Counted from the stretch's first letter, positions 1 through 10,831 are shown. The stretch is DNA of 64,000 nt from Kingdonia uniflora (GCA_014058105.1 JACGCM010001511.1:1364001-1428000), one strand, 5' to 3'. Program-made: numbers and translations. Notes: a model not told the origin generated them from the letters alone.

Positions 1-202
1 CAACTAAATCCTAACTAGGAAAGATCCATTGATTGGCATATGACCACTCTACGTAAATCCAGTGCCTGTAAGACTATAATCGTACTGGAATAAAGTGTCG
101 CCCTTCCACATGTATAATATGCATGGTCATGTTTTAAGGTGTTAAGAGATTGCAGATTGCAGTCTCATTCTTGTATTTTAGCAGCTGTTTTAAGGTGAAT
201 TA

Positions 203-1724
203 ATGAAACTTATTCACCAAAACAAGCTGTGCTTTTTGGGAGTGGTTGAAACAAAACTCAGAAGATGCAATGAGGCCTCCACGGTTAGCAAAGTCTGCCC
301 TCAGTGGGATTATGCTACCAATGGAGAGCTTATTGACAAAGGCAGAATATTTATAAGTTGGGATCCTTTACTTACCTCCACTCAAGTTATTAGTTATATG
401 GCTGAGTTGGAGGGAGTTAAACTTGTCATTTCTGTCGTCTATGGTTCCAATGAAGCCAGCGAAAGGGATCTTATTTGGGGAGAGCTCCAGAATATATGTG
501 ATCATAACAACCTTCCTTAGATTGTGTTGGGTGACATTAACTCTCCTATTCATAATAATGACAAAATTGGGTAGACCTGTTCTTCCAGGAGTGGTCAGTA
601 CGATGCAAGAGTATTATGCTACCAATGGAGAGCTTATTGACAAAGGCAGAATATTTATAAGTTGGGATCCTTTACTTACCTCCACTCAAGTTATTAGTTA
701 TATGGCTGAGTTGGAGGGAGTTAAACTTGTCATTTCTGTCGTCTATGGTTCCAATGAAGCCAGCGAAAGGGATCTTATTTGGGGAGAGCTCCAGAATATA
801 TGTGATCATAACAACCTTCCTTAGATTGTGTTGGGTGACATTAACTCTCCTATTCATAATAATGACAAAATTGGGTAGACCTGTTCTTCCAGGAGTGGTC
901 AGTACGATGCAAGAGTATGTTTCAAAGACCAATCTTTTTGACTTGAAGTATAAGGGTATGCATTACACTTGGTCTAACATGGTGACCACCAATAAGAGAA
1001 TGCTGGCTAAAATTGATAAGGCTATGATTAATAAAAAGTGGGTTGACACTTTTAAGGAGTCTGAAGCAGATTTCTTAGGTTCTGGGGTTTCAGATCATAG
1101 TCCCATGGTGATTACCATCTATAAGGATCAGAAGTGGGGTAGAAAACCTTTCAAGTATTTCAACTTCTGGAATAGTGAGGCTGGCTACAGTAAAGGAAGC
1201 TTGGGAGATTAGAACTGTGGGCAATCCTATGATGAGACTTGTTGGGAAGCTGACTAACATGAAAATGGGCTTTAAGGATTGGAACAAGAACAAAATCTTC
1301 TGCGGCTAAAACTGAATTGGACAAGGTTTATGTCCATGTTCAAAGTAATCACACCAATCTTAACCTCTTGCATGATGAAAACATTGCTTCCACTGTCTAT
1401 ACCAAGTTAGCTAAAAGGGAAGAGTCCTTTTTGAGGCAGAAATCTAGGCAGCAGTGGCTTAAATTAGGGGATTCAAACTCTGCTTACTTTCACAAGGCTG
1501 TGAAAGCCAGGAACTCTTCTAATTCTATATTTGCTTGCTATGATCAACTTGGCAATAAGGTTACTGATGCCAGTCTTATCAGGGAGAGTGTGGTCAACTA
1601 CTTCAGGAGCATATTGGGGGAAGGGAAGATGCAAGTTAGCATTGATTATATTAGAATGCTGCCTTTTAAAAACAAGGTCAAGTCTGGGGATCACTGTTGT
1701 AAGCTCACTGTGGTGGTCACTGAT
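203..1724 (+). pseudogene. LINE ORF2, endonuclease and linker part
   Basis: Fragments of an apurinic-type endonuclease that would nick target DNA. The first frame (203-520) carries the early motif FLGVVETKL, where VVETK holds the catalytic glutamate position, and ends at a TAG in the place where plant copies have tryptophan before VLGDIN. A 304-bp tandem duplication follows and shifts the frame. The C-terminal endonuclease motif SDHSPMV lies near 1095-1115, followed by the linker with WLKLGDSNSAYFHK around 1450-1500. The last residues before the Ty3 insertion match the start of the next LINE segment at 4574. The gene is not functional. Confidence 0.85.
310..917 (+). repeat. Perfect 304-bp tandem duplication inside the LINE
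   Basis: Bases 310-613 and 614-917 are identical by eye over the whole unit, with the breakpoint inside a short shared TAT. The unit length is not a multiple of three, so it breaks the endonuclease frame. The surrounding LINE is old and full of stops, so the duplication is much younger than the insertion, or it is an assembly artefact. Confidence 0.92.
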
Positions 1725-1779
1725 TGATCGAGGAGGATCTGGGGTGTTTTTATGGAATTTTTGACCAAGTCGTTCGAAC

Positions 1780-1990
1780 GAGATTTGGAGTCGTTCGAAC
1801 GACTTAAAGTCTATTCGAATAAACTTTTATTTCTATTCGAATATATAAAGTTCTGAGTGTTCTATTCGAACAAACTTTTGGTCTGTTCGAATACACTCCT
1901 TTCTGAGTGTTCTGTTCGAACAAACTTTTAGTCTGTTCGAATACACTTTTTTCTGTTCGAACAGAGACTTGTTCTGTTTGAATAGAGGCG
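1780..1990 (+). repeat. TTCGAA-rich ~50-bp tandem repeats in the LTR upstream half
   Basis: Roughly ten copies of TTCGAA or a one-base variant lie in about 200 bp. From 1811 to about 1961 they form three units of about 50 bp, starting near 1811, 1862 and 1912, each with CTRTTCGAAYAAACTTTT followed by a second TTCGAATA. Related but rearranged arrays occur in the 3' LTR (4130-4300) and in the minus-strand relative (14420-14690). Confidence 0.85.
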
Positions 1991-2104
1991 CGATTCAGCC
2001 TATTGTTTAGGCGTTTAAGGGCATAATTATCCTATTTTGTAACTAGAAACTTGTAACCCTCATAAAAGGGGCAAGGCTAGGCAAGATTAGATCATGTTAG
2101 ATCA

Positions 2105-2330
2105 ATCAAAGTTCTGAGAGAGAAACTTAGGGCTTGAGAAGAATTTGATTGTAATCGATTTATTTGAGCAATTGAAACTCTAAAAGGGATTTCTCCCACC
2201 AATTTGTGTGTTCTTCGATCAAAGTTCTGAGAGAGAAACTTAGGGCTTGAGAAGAATTTGATTGTAATCGATTTATTTGAGCAATTGAAACTCTAAAAGG
2301 GATTTCTCCCACCAATTTGTGTGTTCTTCG
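2105..2330 (+). repeat. Perfect 113-bp tandem duplication in the 5' LTR
   Basis: The segment beginning ATCAAAGTTCTGAG is present twice in direct succession with no difference seen. The 3' LTR has a single copy, so the duplication arose after insertion. Confidence 0.93.
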
Positions 2331-2377
2331 TACTAATTCTTCTAATTAAGGTTTCTCAATTCGTATTGTGGATTAAG

Positions 2378-2387
2378 TGGTATCAGA
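2378..2387 (+). other. Primer-binding site, initiator-Met tRNA type
   Basis: TGGTATCAGA lies two bases after the 5' LTR. It matches the complement of the initiator methionine tRNA 3' end used by many plant LTR elements. Confidence 0.85.
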
Positions 2388-2413
2388 ATTTTAGTAACGA
2401 TTCTCGGGGGTGA

Positions 2414-3220
2414 TTGTGGTCTATGGTCCCTACACGTGACCAACTCAAGCAAACGAAGGAGAAGCTAGTGAGTCCGTTGACGATTCACCGAAAACCTAAC
2501 TCGAAGAAGAAGGCCAATTTGGAGATGGGCGATTCTGAAGATCGACTCACGACTTTGGAAACGAAAGTTTCTGACCTAACTACTACTCTAGGAGAGTTGA
2601 TAGAGCAATTACGTCTCACGAACATCGCGCAAGCTTCCACTTCGGTAAAACCGCGAGTACGCTCGAAGAAGAAAGGGGTTGTGGAGGGGGATAAAGACGG
2701 GGGTACTGAGGAGGTTGATAGCGATTCTAATGATGCTGAATCCGTCAAGGAGCGATCGGGTATTGGTAAGTCAATGAATCCTATGCGTAATCTTCGTATC
2801 GACTTTAAGATTGAAATTCCGGTATTCGATGGTTCAATTGATGCCGAGAAGTTGGATAATTAGTTAGATAGGTTAAAGACCTATTTTTCCGTTTACCAAT
2901 ACTCCAATGCTCAAAAAAATTGCTTTTCTACATTGAAATTCGCAAGTCATGCACTCACGTGATGGAAATCCTATCGAAAACGTCACGAAGTAGGAAGTTT
3001 GAGTTGGAAAGAATTCAAGGTATTAGTGCGAAAACAATTTTTTTCGATTGGGTATGAGCAAGAGAGATGGTTCAAATGGTATAATTTGCGCCAAAAGTCT
3101 GAGCAATCCGTACAAGAGTACACTACGGCGTTTCATAACCAAGCTTTGGTTTTGGACATCGATGTGAACAAGTATGAGGTGTTATTTATTACCGTAGAGC
3201 TCACAAGTACCGTCTTGTGA
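2414..3220 (+). pseudogene. gag remnant of the Ty3 derivative
   Basis: A structural gag protein fragment. An N-terminal charged coiled stretch (LTTLETKVSDLTTTLGELIE) is followed by the capsid-like core with PVFDGSIDAEKLDN. A stop at about 2864 replaces the tryptophan seen in the minus-strand relative, and a second piece from 2999 has SWKEFKVLVRKQFFSIGYEQERW. Near 3186 the reading jumps into a protease-distal segment, so the C-terminal part of gag and the zinc knuckle are missing. The relative at 18245-19155 has the fuller version. Confidence 0.8.
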
Positions 3221-3933
3221 AGGAGGGAAATAAGTTCCATATTAATGCTTGTAAGGAGCATGTTACCACAAATAATTTAGTAACGACAACTCAAGTCAAG
3301 CGGTTGGTTAATGTGAACGACAAGTTTATGTTATTAGTACGACCGGTTCAAGTGGGTACGTCAGCTAGCGTGCTGTCTACAATGACGTCTCACAAGCAAC
3401 AAACCGAAATGGGAAAGTTGCAAGAGGAGGTTGTGGTACATTCTGATCACAGACCGTTCCAATTTTTAGCCACATAGTCCAAGCTACAGCAAGCTTGCCA
3501 GATGAAAGAGATGTCGTATCTCCAACAATTCCCCTTGATTATACAGTATAAGGGAATGGACAACAAAATGGCTGATAGGTTATCTCGACCCCCATTACCA
3601 ACTATTTCCATTATGTTGGTAGCTATGCAAATACGGCCTATTGTTCCGTCAGAGTATGTTGCAGGATTTGATGATCCCAAGGGGCATAGTGTGTTTCGCC
3701 GGAAGTTGCTGCAAGGCAAGACTTGCGAGTATGAATTGGATTTGCCACCTTTTATGAAGATGTCTTCGGTGATTAATGTCGAGCATTTGAAGTTGATTGA
3801 GCCGTCTCTTTTAGATGAAGATTCTACAATGGACACTCACCTACTGTCAGTTGATGACTTATGGATAGAAAGAGGAGATTCGTTGCAGGAGGATGGTATT
3901 CTGAAGAAAAGTTCATGCCACAAGACAGGGTAA
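3221..3933 (+). pseudogene. Fused pol remnants of the Ty3 derivative (protease tail, RNase H, integrase tail)
   Basis: Three short pieces of polyprotein are joined by deletion. The first (3221-3425) matches the protease-distal segment of the relative, with HINACKEHVTTNNLV. The second (3427-3732) is an RNase H fragment with VVVHSDHRPFQF and a stop at 3476. The third (3733-3933) is the integrase tail with LPPFMKMSSVINVEHLKL. The reverse transcriptase active site and the integrase core are absent. Confidence 0.8.
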
Positions 3934-4060
3934 TATTGAGTCATTCCGAGTGGAGAAGAAAGGTCAACTATCTAGCAAGTCGAAGTGGTACAGCAGGGAA
4001 ATGGGCATAGCCGCATTCCCACATCTCCAGTTCTAGCTTGAGCAGGAGCTCAAGACTCCT

Positions 4061-4070
4061 AAAGGGGGGA
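4061..4070 (+). other. Polypurine tract
   Basis: AAAGGGGGGA lies four bases before the 3' LTR start, the expected place for second-strand priming. Confidence 0.85.
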
Positions 4071-4074
4071 GCCA

Positions 4075-4568
4075 TGATCCAGGAGGATCTGGGGTGTTTT
4101 TATGGAATTTTTGGCCAAGTTGTTCGAACGAGATTTGGAGTCGTTCGAACGACTTAAGGTCTATTCGAACAAACTTTGATTTCTATTCAAATATACAAAA
4201 TTTTGAGTGTTCTATTCGAACAGACTTTCCTTTCTGAGTGCTTTGTTCGAACAGACTAAAAGTCTGTTCGAATACACTTTTTTCTGTTCGAACAGAGGTG
4301 CGATTCAGCCTATTGTTTAGGCGTTTAAGGGCATAACTGTCCTATTTTGTAACTAGGAACTTGTAACCCTCATAAAAGGGGCAAGGCTAGGCAAGATTAG
4401 ATCATGTTAGATCAATCAAAGTTATGAGAGAGAAATTTAGGGTTTGGAATTTGATTGTAATTGCTTTATTTGAGCAATTGAAACTCTAAAAGGGATTTCT
4501 CCTACCAATTTGTGTGTTCTTCGTACTAATTCTTCTAATTAGGGTTTTTCAATTCGTATTGTGGATTA
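4075..4568 (+). repeat. 3' LTR of the Ty3 deletion derivative
   Basis: The 494-bp copy begins TGATCCAGGAGG and ends GTGGATTA. It lacks the 113-bp duplication of the 5' copy and has fewer TTCGAA repeats. Confidence 0.9.
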
Positions 4569-4573
4569 CTGAT

Positions 4574-7118
4574 GTGGAAATAGAAGAAGCTTTGTTCTCT
4601 ATACCTAATTCTAAGTCTAGTAGCTTGATGGTTTTAATGCTTAGTTCTTTAAGAATAACTGGGAAGTGGTTAAGAAAGATGTCATTAAGGGGGTTTATAA
4701 TTTTTTCATCAAAACTAAAATGTTGTATCAAGTTAATTCCACTGCCATTGCTCTTGTGCCTAAAGTCCGCAATCCTAGCTGCTTTGGAGACTAAAGGCCC
4801 ATTTCCGATTGTTCAGTGATTTACAAGACTATTTCTAAGATCATTACTCAGAGAATGAAGCATGTATTGAGTGCCCTCATTAGCCATAACCAAACTGCTT
4901 TCATAGAGGGCAGGAATATAGTAGATAATCTTCTTGTTGCTCATGAACTGCTTAGGAACTATCATAGGAGTTCTAATCAAGGTGCACCATTGAGATTGAC
5001 CTTAGGAAAGCCTATGATATGATACAATGGGACAATATCATAGCCATTCTTCAAGGTCTTAACTTTCCTGACATCTTTGTTGGATGGATTGTTGAGTGCT
5101 TGACCTCCCCTAGATATTCAGTCACAGTTAATATAGTTGTCTGGAGGGTTATTTTAAGGGGGTGAGAGGGATTATACAAGGAGATCCCATCTCTCCTTAC
5201 CTTTTTGTGCTTGTCATGGAAGTTCTTGGGATTCTTTTTGAATCTAAAGTTAATCTAGGTTTGCTCAAGCTTCACCCCAAGTGTAAAATGCCCTTAATTA
5301 CTCATCTTACTTTTGCAGGTGACTTGTTAGTGTTTTGTCATGGTGACTTGCTATCAGCCCGGGCTATTAAAGATTGCTTAAATGAATTCAGTTCACTCAC
5401 TGGTTTAGAGGCCAATCCCACTAAGTCTGTTGGCTACTTAGCTGGTGTAGATGTTGAGAATTCTGACTTCATTTGCAGCATTCTTCACTGTCCTAAGGCT
5501 GAGCTTCCTTTTAAATACCTTGGGGTCCCTCTGGTCTCTTCTTATTTAAAGGCTAGAGATTGCAACCCTTTAATTGATAAAATGACAAACAGAATCCATT
5601 CTTGTAAGCATAAAACCCTTTCTTATGCTGGCAGAGTTCAACTCATTAAGTTTGTCTTGAGTAGTGTCTATATTTATTAGATTAATGTCCTATCTTTGCC
5701 CATGCATGCTATATCTAATATCAACTCCATCTTATCCAGGTACCTTTGGCATGGGAATGACACTAACAAGAAGCACATTGCAATTGCTTGGGAAAGGGTT
5801 TGTTACCTTATTGAAGAGGGTGGTTTGGGTATAAGAAGCCTTAAGACTTGGAATCAGGCCACTACTCTTAGATTGACTTGGAAAATTGCTGCCAAAGAGG
5901 ATACCTTGTGGGTTAATTGGGTGTATGCTAACCTTGTTAAAAAGAAAGACTTCTGGCTTATAAAAATTCCTCAGGAGAGCTCTAGTTTGGAGAAAGGTGC
6001 TTAAGTCCAGGGAAGAAGCTAGCAAGCATACTAAGCACCTTATTGGTAATGGTAAGGACACTTACTTGTGGAAAGAGCTTTGGCACCCTCTTTGTATTTT
6101 GTCCAGCTTTTACAAAGACGATTGCAGGTACAACTATAGAATTAACTTTAATGCTAAGCTTAGCAACCTTATCTTTAATAATGCTTGGAGTATTCCTAAT
6201 CACATTGCTGCCCTTGGAGATGAAATCGTCAACTCTTTGCCTAGAATTTGTAGTGTCAAAGGGAGTTGTGATAAGATTGTCTGGACTGCAGATTCAAAAG
6301 GTATGTTCACTGTTGCCTCTACTTACAATAAGATCAGACCAGTTAGACCTTATGAAAATTGGACCAACATCATTAAAACTAATTGGCCTATCCCTATACA
6401 GTCTTTTCTGGTGTGGCAGTTATGTAAGGGTAGTTTAGCTACTCAAAACAGACTCTTAGTTAGGGGTACAGTTAATGTTTCTGTGTGTTTTTTTCGCATG
6501 AACCATGATGAGAGTGAGCATCACTTATTCATGGAGTGTGAGTGGTTTCAATACTTGTGGTCTATACTTTTTGCCAAGTGTCTGTTTAATAGGACCATTG
6601 GTAGCCTTGAAAAAGAGTTAGACTGGATCATCAGTCTCTAAAGAGGGAATCTAGTCACTAACATCATTCTTGTGGTCTTCTCTTCTCTTATTTACCATAT
6701 TTAGAGGACTAGGAATGATATTATTTTAAGTAATATTGAGAAGCCTATTGACTGTGTGTTTAATTTGATAGTTACAAAAGCTTCTTCTAAAATTAATCTC
6801 ATGTGTGATGTAGTTGAAGATTGTCCAAGGAATAGAGGAATTTGTGATTCCTTGAACATTCACCCTCATTACAAGCTGCCTAAGCTGTGTAGCTGGATTG
6901 CTCCTCCTCCTGGCACCATTATGCTTAATACAGATGGTTCACTCACAAGTAACATTGGAGGGCATGGTGGTGCTTTTAGAGATTCAGATGGTTTGGCTAG
7001 TTTGGCTTATAGTGGAGCTGAGAGTGCTGTTTCTGTTCCATACCATGAGATGAGAGCCATACATAGGGGGCTGGAGTTGGCTATTCGGCATAGTTATTTG
7101 GACCTGCAAATCTGCTAG
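4574..7118 (+). pseudogene. LINE ORF2, reverse transcriptase to RNase H part
   Basis: Continuation of the LINE after the Ty3 insertion. Reverse transcriptase motifs include AFIEGRNIVDNLL (near 4900) and RGIIQGDPISPYLF (5165-5205). The active-site motif expected as FADD reads FAGD (near 5315), so a catalytic aspartate is lost. A zinc-binding region with HHLFMECEWFQYLW lies near 6520-6560. An RNase H domain follows (about 6895-7118) with LNTDGSL and the glutamate in YHEMRAI. Stops at 5678 and several frame changes show that it is dead. Confidence 0.87.
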
Positions 7119-7474
7119 AATTCTTCCCTGATAGTTCATTTCATCTAGAAGCAGTTAGGTGTGCCTTGGGAGTGCCATATTATGATGGAAGAGATCAAGG
7201 ACTTCATCAGACAACTAACCAGTTTTAGCATTCTCTACAACTTAAGAGAAGCTGACAAGGGTCCTGATTATCTTGCTTCTTTATCCAATGTAATATAAGA
7301 ACTTGTTTGGACCCCTAGCTCCTTCCCTGTTGAACTGAGTGATTATTTTGATAAGGATGCTAGGGGAACTAAGTACCTAAGTACCTTAGGACGTAACTCT
7401 TTTTCTTTCTGCAATATACCTGGTTATGGGGTCCTTGCCTAACCCCAGTTTGCCTGCCAAAAAAAAACAAAAGA

Positions 7475-8430
7475 CAAGGTTTCTACAAATAAATGTCCAT
7501 TGCTACTACATCCTACCCAATCCAGTTAAGCAAATGTTTCAAAACAAAATTTAGCAGAAGAGTAAAAAGTACACAAACAACCTCAAAAATCCTACCAAAG
7601 CTACAAATACTGGGTAGGATCAGACAAACTTGCAAACAGCGCCAATGGGCACAGGAAGAGAATGAAATTAGAGGGTGGGTGAATTACAAACATGTGCATG
7701 ACTGCTACAAGGAAAAACCATAGTTGCAGAATATGTAAATCCTTCCTAAATATGAGATAACGCATCGTCTATAAACCCTAGCCGCTGTAAAAATCTTTAT
7801 TCAGTATCATTTGTTTTAATAGATTCTATTAGGGAAATCCTAAGCAATTAGAGTTAGATTTCTACAAATAAAGGCTAAAGCACCTCTATTGTTAACAAAT
7901 TAATATGGAGAAGTAAAAAATCCAGTTTTCTTCAGTGAATTTGTCGTCAATTCATACGCCTCAGTGCGTGCCTTCCGCTATTCTTATAAAAACGCTTCAA
8001 GGCGGCCGCCTTCTGAGAAAAATGGGAGGCGCAGACAGAGGCGTGTGAGACGTATGTTTGGCATAAAAGGCGTGGAAGGCGTATGTGAGGCGTATAGGAA
8101 GGCGCTGCCTCCCATTATCTTGAAAATAAAAGGTTAAAAATGATTTTTGACCTCTTTATTCTATTTTACCCCACAAATTGTCCTTTTAACTTTCTTGATA
8201 TAAAAAAATGACCTGTAGGGTCTTGTTTGTAGTCTTAATTTATTATATATTCTTTCAATTTATGCTAGATGAGGTAATTCATTCCACACCGCATTCATAT
8301 ATATTCATTTACTTAATTTGCTTACACAAATAGGATTTACCTATTTATTCTTATAATCTAGATTTCTTGATAGCATTTTAAGAAAAATGTAAGCCTTAAC
8401 GTTTCGTGAGGCTACGCCTTACACCGCCTC
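7475..8430 (+). other. Non-coding stretch with a GGCG-rich repeat
   Basis: No gene is recognised here. Short open frames have no recognisable motif. From about 7946 to 8115 the sequence is rich in AGGCG and GGCGT words, and CGCCT words reappear on the opposite side at 8405-8450. This suggests the two ends of one inverted, GC-rich element of about 500-650 bp, but I could not define termini or a target duplication. Confidence 0.4.
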
Positions 8431-8614
8431 CGCCTCACAGAGTACTGAACGCCTTCTCCTCTGCCTTTTTAAACCTTGGCTCTGAGCTTATAAATTTGTG
8501 GAACGAATTTTTCAACTGCCACCGCCTCACAGAGCACTGAACGCCTTCGCCTCTGCCTTTTTAAACCTTGGCTCTGAGCTTATAAATTTGTGGAACGGAT
8601 TTTTCAAAGGAGGG
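8431..8614 (+). repeat. 92-bp tandem duplication
   Basis: The unit beginning CGCCTCACAGAG is present at 8431-8522 and 8523-8614 with only a few substitutions, for example AGTACTG against AGCACTG. It contains the phrase TTTTTAAACCTTGG twice. Confidence 0.9.
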
Positions 8615-8770
8615 GCAAATTGATGTGTTTGGTTGTTTTCCCTTTTTTCATAAACCGAATCACACCCCTGCTAGATTTTTTATTTATTTTTTATTTATAT
8701 TATTTCATTTTTATTTGCATGAATAGAAAAAACTTTCAATTATAATAGGATTAGGGTTTGTTGGAATATA

Positions 8771-9153
8771 TGTAACGTAAAATCAAGTCACGGAAGCAAG
8801 AACTTGAGAGATTAAGCTAAACTAATTGTGAAATTAAGGTTTCTTCAAAACTCTAAACAAAAATTAAACTCAAATCAAAACTAAATTAAAAAGTAAAATT
8901 TCTTTTCAAATCATCAACTAAATAAAATAGAGAACCTGACCTTCCTTTTATAGGACACAAGGTGGTGGAAACCCTAATTAGAAATAAACTAGAAACTGGG
9001 AAAATTACCTTTTTAATTTTTAACCTTGTATTGGTTAATTAGGAACTCCCTAAAAACCTACTTAGCATATTTATCAGAGAGGCTTGAAATAAAATATCAT
9101 AACTATAAATAATCTATTGACGATGAGAATGACCATTAGAGGATGATTCACAT
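8771..9153 (-). repeat. 3' LTR of element A
   Basis: Matches the right-hand copy from GTAAAATCAAGTCACRGAAGC through GATTCACAT. Read on the minus strand it begins TGTGAATC and ends near TTTACGTTACA. Confidence 0.75.
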
Positions 9154-10831
9154 CAAATCCTTCCGTCTACGGAAGATTTCGACCACGAAATCGGCAAGTT
9201 TTTTAACACCACAAAACTCGGAACTATCTGTTGTGGCATACTCGGCTTCAAACCTCATATTCTGTCTCGAAATTTTCCACAATGCAAAGTTGTACGCAAG
9301 TGCAGGGGTATAGTGTTGTCACCAATATCCATATATTGAAGAACGTCCAAAAATAAATTAAACAATAGTATCCGCTTCTCGAAATTAGTTAAGAAGCTCT
9401 CCCAAAATGGATCAACGAACTCTTTCTTAATGACATCTTCTGGATACTCGTCGAAGATTGGGGGTTTATCCCAATTAAATTATGATGGATTAAATTTTTT
9501 TGTTTCGATTAGGTTACCCACCTTATCGCAAACCCGAGGTAGGTTCTTATGTGTTTTGGGGCCATAAGGAGTGATTTTGGGTTGCCTTGCAAAGTCTGCC
9601 ATATGATATGGCTTGAGCTCTTTTCAATTGATTGGATCGGGTTAGATGGACTTGGAACTATTGGTGGATACCTGCTTTGAGGATGTTCTCTGGAGTATGT
9701 AAGGTCTTGAACTTTAGGTTTTGATTCGTCTGGACGAGATTCAATGTTGACAGGATTCTGGATTCGATTAGCTACATTCCAATTCAAATTTAAAGTAAAA
9801 CTCTAACCCAAATGGCTTGCAATGGTGCACCTCTCTCCTACGATAGTCTTCTCCACCATGTTCGATCCTTGCATCCTCGCTCTCTTGCCAACGATATCCG
9901 GTTATCGAAACCATTGTGGGTTCCCCGGTGTTCGTTCCAGCCACCATTGCCACAGTCTTGTTTGTGACCGGAGAAGGATTGAAGCTTGGTTGAATCGCTT
10001 AGAGCTTTGTTCGCGATGTGGCTCGAGTTCCCCTGTAACTCGCCGTCGTTACAGTCTTGGTTGTCTTCATGGCGCTGCAAGTTGTTGATCACGTGTGAAC
10101 TTCGTATGAGATTCCCATCAAAATTTGAATTTTGGAATAGGAGTTGGTGGGCCAGGGTTAGTTGAGGAGTCTACTTTAAAGATAAAGCAAACTGGTCATG
10201 GACTATTAAACTCGGGTCGGGTGGATCTGGGTCAAGGAGCTGGTGCGGGTTTAAGTAAACCATATACCGATCGCGCAAAGGGGGATGGTTTGCATCTTGT
10301 GCACCCGCTTGCACAGGATCAATTTTCTTTCTCTTTCTCGAGCTGCTTCTCCCTTCCTCGCAAGAACATAAGCTGAATCTTCTTGGCTTGTTGAACCGAC
10401 GCCAATTCCGGGCAAAACTCCAACCGGAGGGTTCCACTGGACTCCATAAGGAATTCAATAAGTCTGTCTTTGCAAAACAGCCCTCTCTCTGCTTTAAAAC
10501 CTACAATAAAATCTCTATTATTGACAGTAGCTTCGGTATGGGCTTTGTTCTGGTTTATAACCCACGCGCCACCCTTGTGAGTAGCCTCACATGTGAGAAT
10601 CTCTTGCGTCTTCTTTACTCGCGAATTCTTCTTGCTCTTTCGAACCTACGATCAACTCGTTATTGGGGTTTTGTGTTGTTTCAACCAGTGACAACGAAAT
10701 TAAGGTAAGGGGGTAAAAGTCCCCTCGAACACAAAGCTTCGACTAGTTTATCGAACATGATATATAACTTGGTGAGGTTTTCCTCCATGGTTTTGATCAT
10801 CGTAACCATCTCGCAGATCTGGAATTCAACC
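9154..10831 (-). pseudogene. Internal region of element A, gag/pol debris
   Basis: Only scraps of coding potential remain on the minus strand. One frame near 9400-9570 reads PPIFDEYPEDVIKKEF, a phrase typical of the linker after gag in plant Ty3 polyproteins. Close to the primer-binding site a frame starts MVTMIKTMEENLTKLY, like the N-terminus of gag in similar elements. No catalytic motif for protease, reverse transcriptase or integrase was found, so this is an internally deleted copy. Assignment rests on these short phrases only. Confidence 0.5.

Larger units (their letters stand above)
1725..2375 (+). repeat. 5' LTR of the Ty3 deletion derivative
   Basis: The 651-bp LTR begins TGATCGAGGAGG and ends GTGGATTA, matching 4075-4568. 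It is longer than the 3' copy mainly because of a perfect 113-bp tandem duplication (2105-2217 and 2218-2330). The upstream half carries about 50-bp repeats rich in the palindrome TTCGAA. The two LTRs differ at many positions, which implies an old insertion. Confidence 0.9.
1725..4568 (+). mobile_element. Internally deleted Ty3-type LTR retrotransposon with 5-bp target duplication
   Basis: A compact LTR element of 2,844 bp. It is flanked by the direct repeat CTGAT at 1720-1724 and 4569-4573, starts TGATC, ends GGATTA, and has a primer-binding site and a polypurine tract in the right places. Inside are only the gag start, a short protease-distal piece, a short RNase H piece and the integrase C-terminal tail. 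A longer relative at 14309-19155 on the other strand shows that three internal stretches are missing, with joins near 3186, 3426 and 3733. It could have moved only with enzymes supplied by an intact relative. It sits inside a LINE, so it is the younger of the two. Confidence 0.9.
203..7474 (+). mobile_element. L1-type LINE retrotransposon, decayed, split by an LTR element
   Basis: This is a non-LTR retrotransposon in which the domains follow the plant L1 order: endonuclease, reverse transcriptase, zinc-binding domain, RNase H, 3' tail. It ends in an A-rich tract (about 7459-7474) right after the segment CCCCAGTTTGCCTGCC. The reading frame is broken by many stops and shifts, and a Ty3-type element has inserted at 1725-4568. 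The two LINE halves resume in the same register on either side of that insertion. The true 5' end is uncertain: coding similarity begins near 203, and I found no flanking duplication matching the sequence after the A-tract. No ORF1 precedes the endonuclease, so the copy is probably 5' truncated. Confidence 0.9.

Noticed and set aside
310..917. The 304-bp direct repeats as LTRs
   Set aside because: They are directly adjacent with no interior, lie within LINE coding sequence, and have no TG...CA ends.
1780..1990. Heat-shock elements in the LTR
   Set aside because: Heat-shock elements need GAA and TTC blocks spaced by two bases. Here TTC and GAA touch (TTCGAA), and the required alternating triplet is absent.
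9822..10708. Plus-strand frames of 83-106 codons
   Set aside because: They lie antisense to element A's interior, show no domain phrases, and are short enough to be chance.
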